Assembly: GCA_004369085.1 (NCBI GenBank)
Contig: ML210285.1
Location: 1-62,835, forward strand
Direction: 5' to 3'
Source of the DNA: Coprinopsis marcescibilis
Lineage: Eukaryota > Basidiomycota > Agaricomycetes > Agaricales > Psathyrellaceae
DNA: 62,835 nucleotides
Below the pieces are notes generated by a model that was not told where the DNA came from, did not search any database, and was given only the letters and a program-made list of their open reading frames with translations. The position numbers and the translations under genes were made by a program. Below are positions 60,409-62,835 of this stretch, piece by piece. Position 1 is the first letter of the stretch. Every line of letters begins with the position of its first letter.

Positions 60409-61986
60409 CTAAAGGAATAACTTGAGACAAAGAGAGCCATTCCACGTACAGGATTGGGCAATGTAGGATACCACACAACAGGCTCCAATAGGTACTTCAC
60501 CCTTCCAGGCACGAAGCACGGCCTTCAAATTGTTGAGGTCCTTGTTAAAGTTGAAATCAACAGAGCAACCATTGTAAATCGGAACTAAAAGTGGGTTATG
60601 AGCAAGGAAAGGTCCGAATGTAGATAGAGTGCTCACCGTCCTCATTGTAGTTGTATGCTGCAAAGCCTCGATGAGTAATATGAGTCTTAATAGGGCTATT
60701 GTAGGTGGAGGTGTGATCGCTGAACTCCTTTGGCACAGGGTCCTTGATAAGAGCTGCGAAACTGGAGGTTAGCAATACAACCATCCGAAAGATTGGGAAA
60801 AGAACACTTACCGCCTTTTGCATGGCTGCTGGATGCAGAATTGTCCTTGGTTCGAGTCTGGAAGCTGAGCATAGTCCCGATGACCTGGGCAGTGATATTT
60901 TGCTGGGAAGTAAGAATCATAGTGAAGAAAGTGTTAAAACACTCCCATGAACCATGAACAAAGATACCGGTGATCGATCTAGTGTCTGCAAGTCCACGAA
61001 GGCAAGAAGCAGTGACCCCAATGATGGAGACACCTGCAACAAGACAAGACTTTGTTACAGTGTGAATCTCGTGCTTCGCAAAAAAATTGGTCTTGACCCA
61101 AACACCTTCAAAGTCCCTAGGATCAGCAACACTAGGGTTGAAATAGTCACCAGCGCAGGCAAAGGTGAGCCCTTGGACCAGCTTCCTGCTCTTAGCATTG
61201 GTAACCACTCACCCGGAAAAGGTATGCAGGCACTTACACTTTATCCATTGAAGGAATTCACTTCACCCAACCACGAACAGACATAATTTTCGTTTTGTGC
61301 AGCTCCAGCTGGGATGATGCCTTCCAAGTTGTCAACCTGCAGAGCCTGTCAAGCAAAAGTGAGAGAGCAAACAAGGGACATTGTCTAAAGGACATACTTA
61401 AGATTGGGCAGGTTATTATAGTGGCCAATGGAGATGAGGTAGGGATCCTTGACGTGATCAAGAGTGACCTTGCAAGAAGCAGGAAGCGAACTAAATAGTG
61501 GAATGTCAGCTAGAGGAAGAGATCGTAGATCAGAAGACATGACACAAACATTACTCTGATACTGTTCAAGTCCATGACATTATTCTTGTTGTCCTTTGCA
61601 ATGAAAGGGGTGAACGGATCATCTTTGTTGTCACCGCTTTCCTTGGACTCAGAAAGCTTGTCATTGGCAGCTTTGGATGTAGATGGCTTAGGCCTGCGAC
61701 GTTTCTTGGTGCTAATTTTTAAATCAGAAGACTATGTTAGACAGAGAGGAATCGCACGAAGCAAGGCACATATGGTGAAGGATTGGGGCTGGATTGCCTG
61801 AAAGGAGAATCCAAAGCAGCAGACTTCTGGGATGTAGACCCACTAGCTTTATGTTTCTTGCGGGCCTTGACCGAAGTCTGAGGATCAATGGCCAGTGGTT
61901 CGTCGCTATGTACCATCAGATAAACAGTAGCAAACAGGTAAAGAGACATACTCCAAGGATATATCAACGATGGCAGAAGATTTCAT
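60409..61986 (-). CDS. Hypothetical gene family Y, better copy
   Basis: I do not recognise this protein. The likely start is 61986 (MKSSAIVDISL), with a GTATGTC intron leading to DEPLAIDPQTSVKARKKHKA. Further segments are a basic RRRPKPSTSKAANDKLSE (nuclear-localisation-like), FSSLPASCKVTLDHVKDPYL with ISIGHYNNLPNLK, then ALQVDNLEGIIPAGAAQNEN, GLTFACAGDYFNP, FFAKHEIHTV, VAGVSIIGVTASCL with RGLADTRSITGIFV, QVIGTMLSFQTRTKD, SDHTSTYNSPIKTHITHRGF and a C-terminal block ending at 60409. Introns are short but not all boundaries are clean, and one junction (about 61580) does not keep frame with a standard splice, so the copy may be damaged. A decayed, split paralogue lies at 19340-20700, again adjacent to a family X copy. 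Confidence 0.5.
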
Positions 61987-62640
61987 GGTCTTCTTTGTCC
62001 TAGTCAAGACATTAGTTATCAGATTCATCGACAAACTCAAAGCCATACTGCTTAGAGTCACCACCGCGAGTTACAGGCATTGGAAGTATAAAGGTAAGTG
62101 TGGAGAAAGAGTTAAAGGAAAGAAAGGAAGAGTATGGTTGAAGTTCGAGGATTGGGCCAGATGAGTACTTGTAACTGATTGAGAGATGGCAGAAACAAAC
62201 GTACATACATTCGTGACAAGAGTTCAAGCGGTCAGATCTCACAACCAATCACAGAGCAAGAACGGTTTTTGTGTCATCATTATCAGCATGGTCTACAATA
62301 ATAGTGAAATATTGAGGCACAAGAATTGCACTATAAAAAGACTTTGTCAACTGTGGTGGCAATAGAGCTGAAGAAGAGGGAACAAGCGGCAATTGATTAA
62401 GAAACTGGAGCTTTCCAGAGTATGTACACTACGCAGAAAAGTAAACTTGAACGAGAAGGTACTGAGTTGCCATGATGAAATTGGAGCATGAAAGGGAAAC
62501 AATAGCCATTGGACAAAGCTTGAATTTCTTTTGGGGGATAATCAGATGGATTGATACCAATGGAGAGTGTTTAGATGAGATCTCAGCGAGGGACATAGCG
62601 GCTTTTGGGGAGACGATTTCCAAGGCAGGTTGCTACAGTA
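61987..62640. other. Upstream region of family Y gene
   Basis: Short frames occur (for example MPVTRGGDSKQYGFEF at about 62080 minus, which might be an alternative first exon). No domain or second gene is supported. Confidence 0.35.
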
Positions 62641-62835
62641 TGTTACAACGCAAGGCGAAAGGTACGCCTTAGTCGCCAGACGATAGTTGTTGATTGAGTC
62701 AAGACGATAGAGTTTCAGAAGGCTTGAGAAAGACGATCCATCGACGAGAAGACTAACAAAAGTCTTATTCGAGAACTATTGAGTTACAAATGAGAAACGA
62801 GATCGAAACTAATATACAACTACCTATTTAGGTAA
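62641..62835. mobile_element. 5' part of an LTR, second copy, cut by window end
   Basis: It starts TGTTACAACGCAAGG and matches the first 200 bp of the solo LTR at 17994-18516 with scattered differences. The window ends inside it, so whether it is a solo LTR or the start of a full element cannot be seen. Sequence directly before it is CAGTA. Confidence 0.88.

Noticed and set aside
1..62835. CRISPR array, bacterial operon or phage-like defence system
   Set aside because: Spliced eukaryotic genes throughout; the tandem repeats present are ankyrin codons or minisatellites without spacer structure.
1..62835. TET/JBP dioxygenase or KDZ transposase with CxC cluster, expected companions in basidiomycete element nests
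   Set aside because: No HxD-type dioxygenase motif or KDZ CxC2-like cluster was found in any frame examined.
1..62835. tRNA and rRNA genes
   Set aside because: No cloverleaf with A and B boxes and no conserved rRNA segment was recognised by eye; a covariance-model scan would be decisive.

Overview
The window is nuclear DNA of a filamentous basidiomycete, most likely a mushroom-forming agaricomycete with a repeat-rich genome. The evidence is short GT-AG introns in every conserved gene, a NACHT-ankyrin receptor of the type expanded in Agaricomycetes, and a mobile-element mix typical of that group (Tad-like LINE, chromovirus Ty3, Helitron, Tnp2/CACTA, pogo, MULE, DUF6589/RecQ). No genus can be named from the sequence alone.

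Layout. 1-2.1 kb: gag-like remnant of an LTR retrotransposon. 2.1-11.5 kb: the host-gene island. Two 26S proteasome lid subunits, RPN7 (minus) and RPN6 (plus), are divergently transcribed from a 144-bp shared promoter. They are followed by a minus-strand NACHT NTPase with about 16 ankyrin repeats built from a 204-bp tandem unit. 12.3-19.2 kb: a degenerate LINE with a 523-bp solo LTR nested in it (5-bp target duplication CCCAC). 19.3-24.3 kb: minus-strand decayed copies of two unrecognised genes (families X and Y) and further unassigned ORF remnants. 24.3-29.2 kb: a decayed plus-strand transposon gene (possibly P-element-like) and a decayed pogo-like transposase. 29.9-43.1 kb: two Helitron fragments in inverted orientation enclosing a TIR-flanked element (about 31.56-37.13 kb) that carries a DUF6589-type gene and a RecQ-like helicase gene, plus a Ty3 integrase/chromodomain fragment. 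44.8-48.5 kb: a complete MULE with a 10-bp target duplication and a G-rich minisatellite. 49.7-60.0 kb: a roughly 10.3-kb cassette bounded by 291-bp inverted repeats, with a Tnp2-type transposase, a zinc-ribbon-like gene, an unrecognised pseudogene and an intact copy of family X. 60.4-62.0 kb: a better copy of family Y. 62.64 kb to the end: the start of a second copy of the LTR.

Functional reading. Only RPN7, RPN6 and the NACHT-ankyrin gene look like ordinary host genes. Most of the rest is nested mobile DNA of different ages. The MULE and Tnp2 transposases, the DUF6589/RecQ pair and family X are the best preserved. The LINE, Ty3, Helitron and P-like genes are decayed, often with TGA stops where family members carry Arg or Trp, which suggests C-to-T deamination. 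The candidate undescribed systems are the DUF6589 + RecQ two-gene TIR element and the IR-bounded Tnp2 cassette with the recurrent X/Y gene pair.
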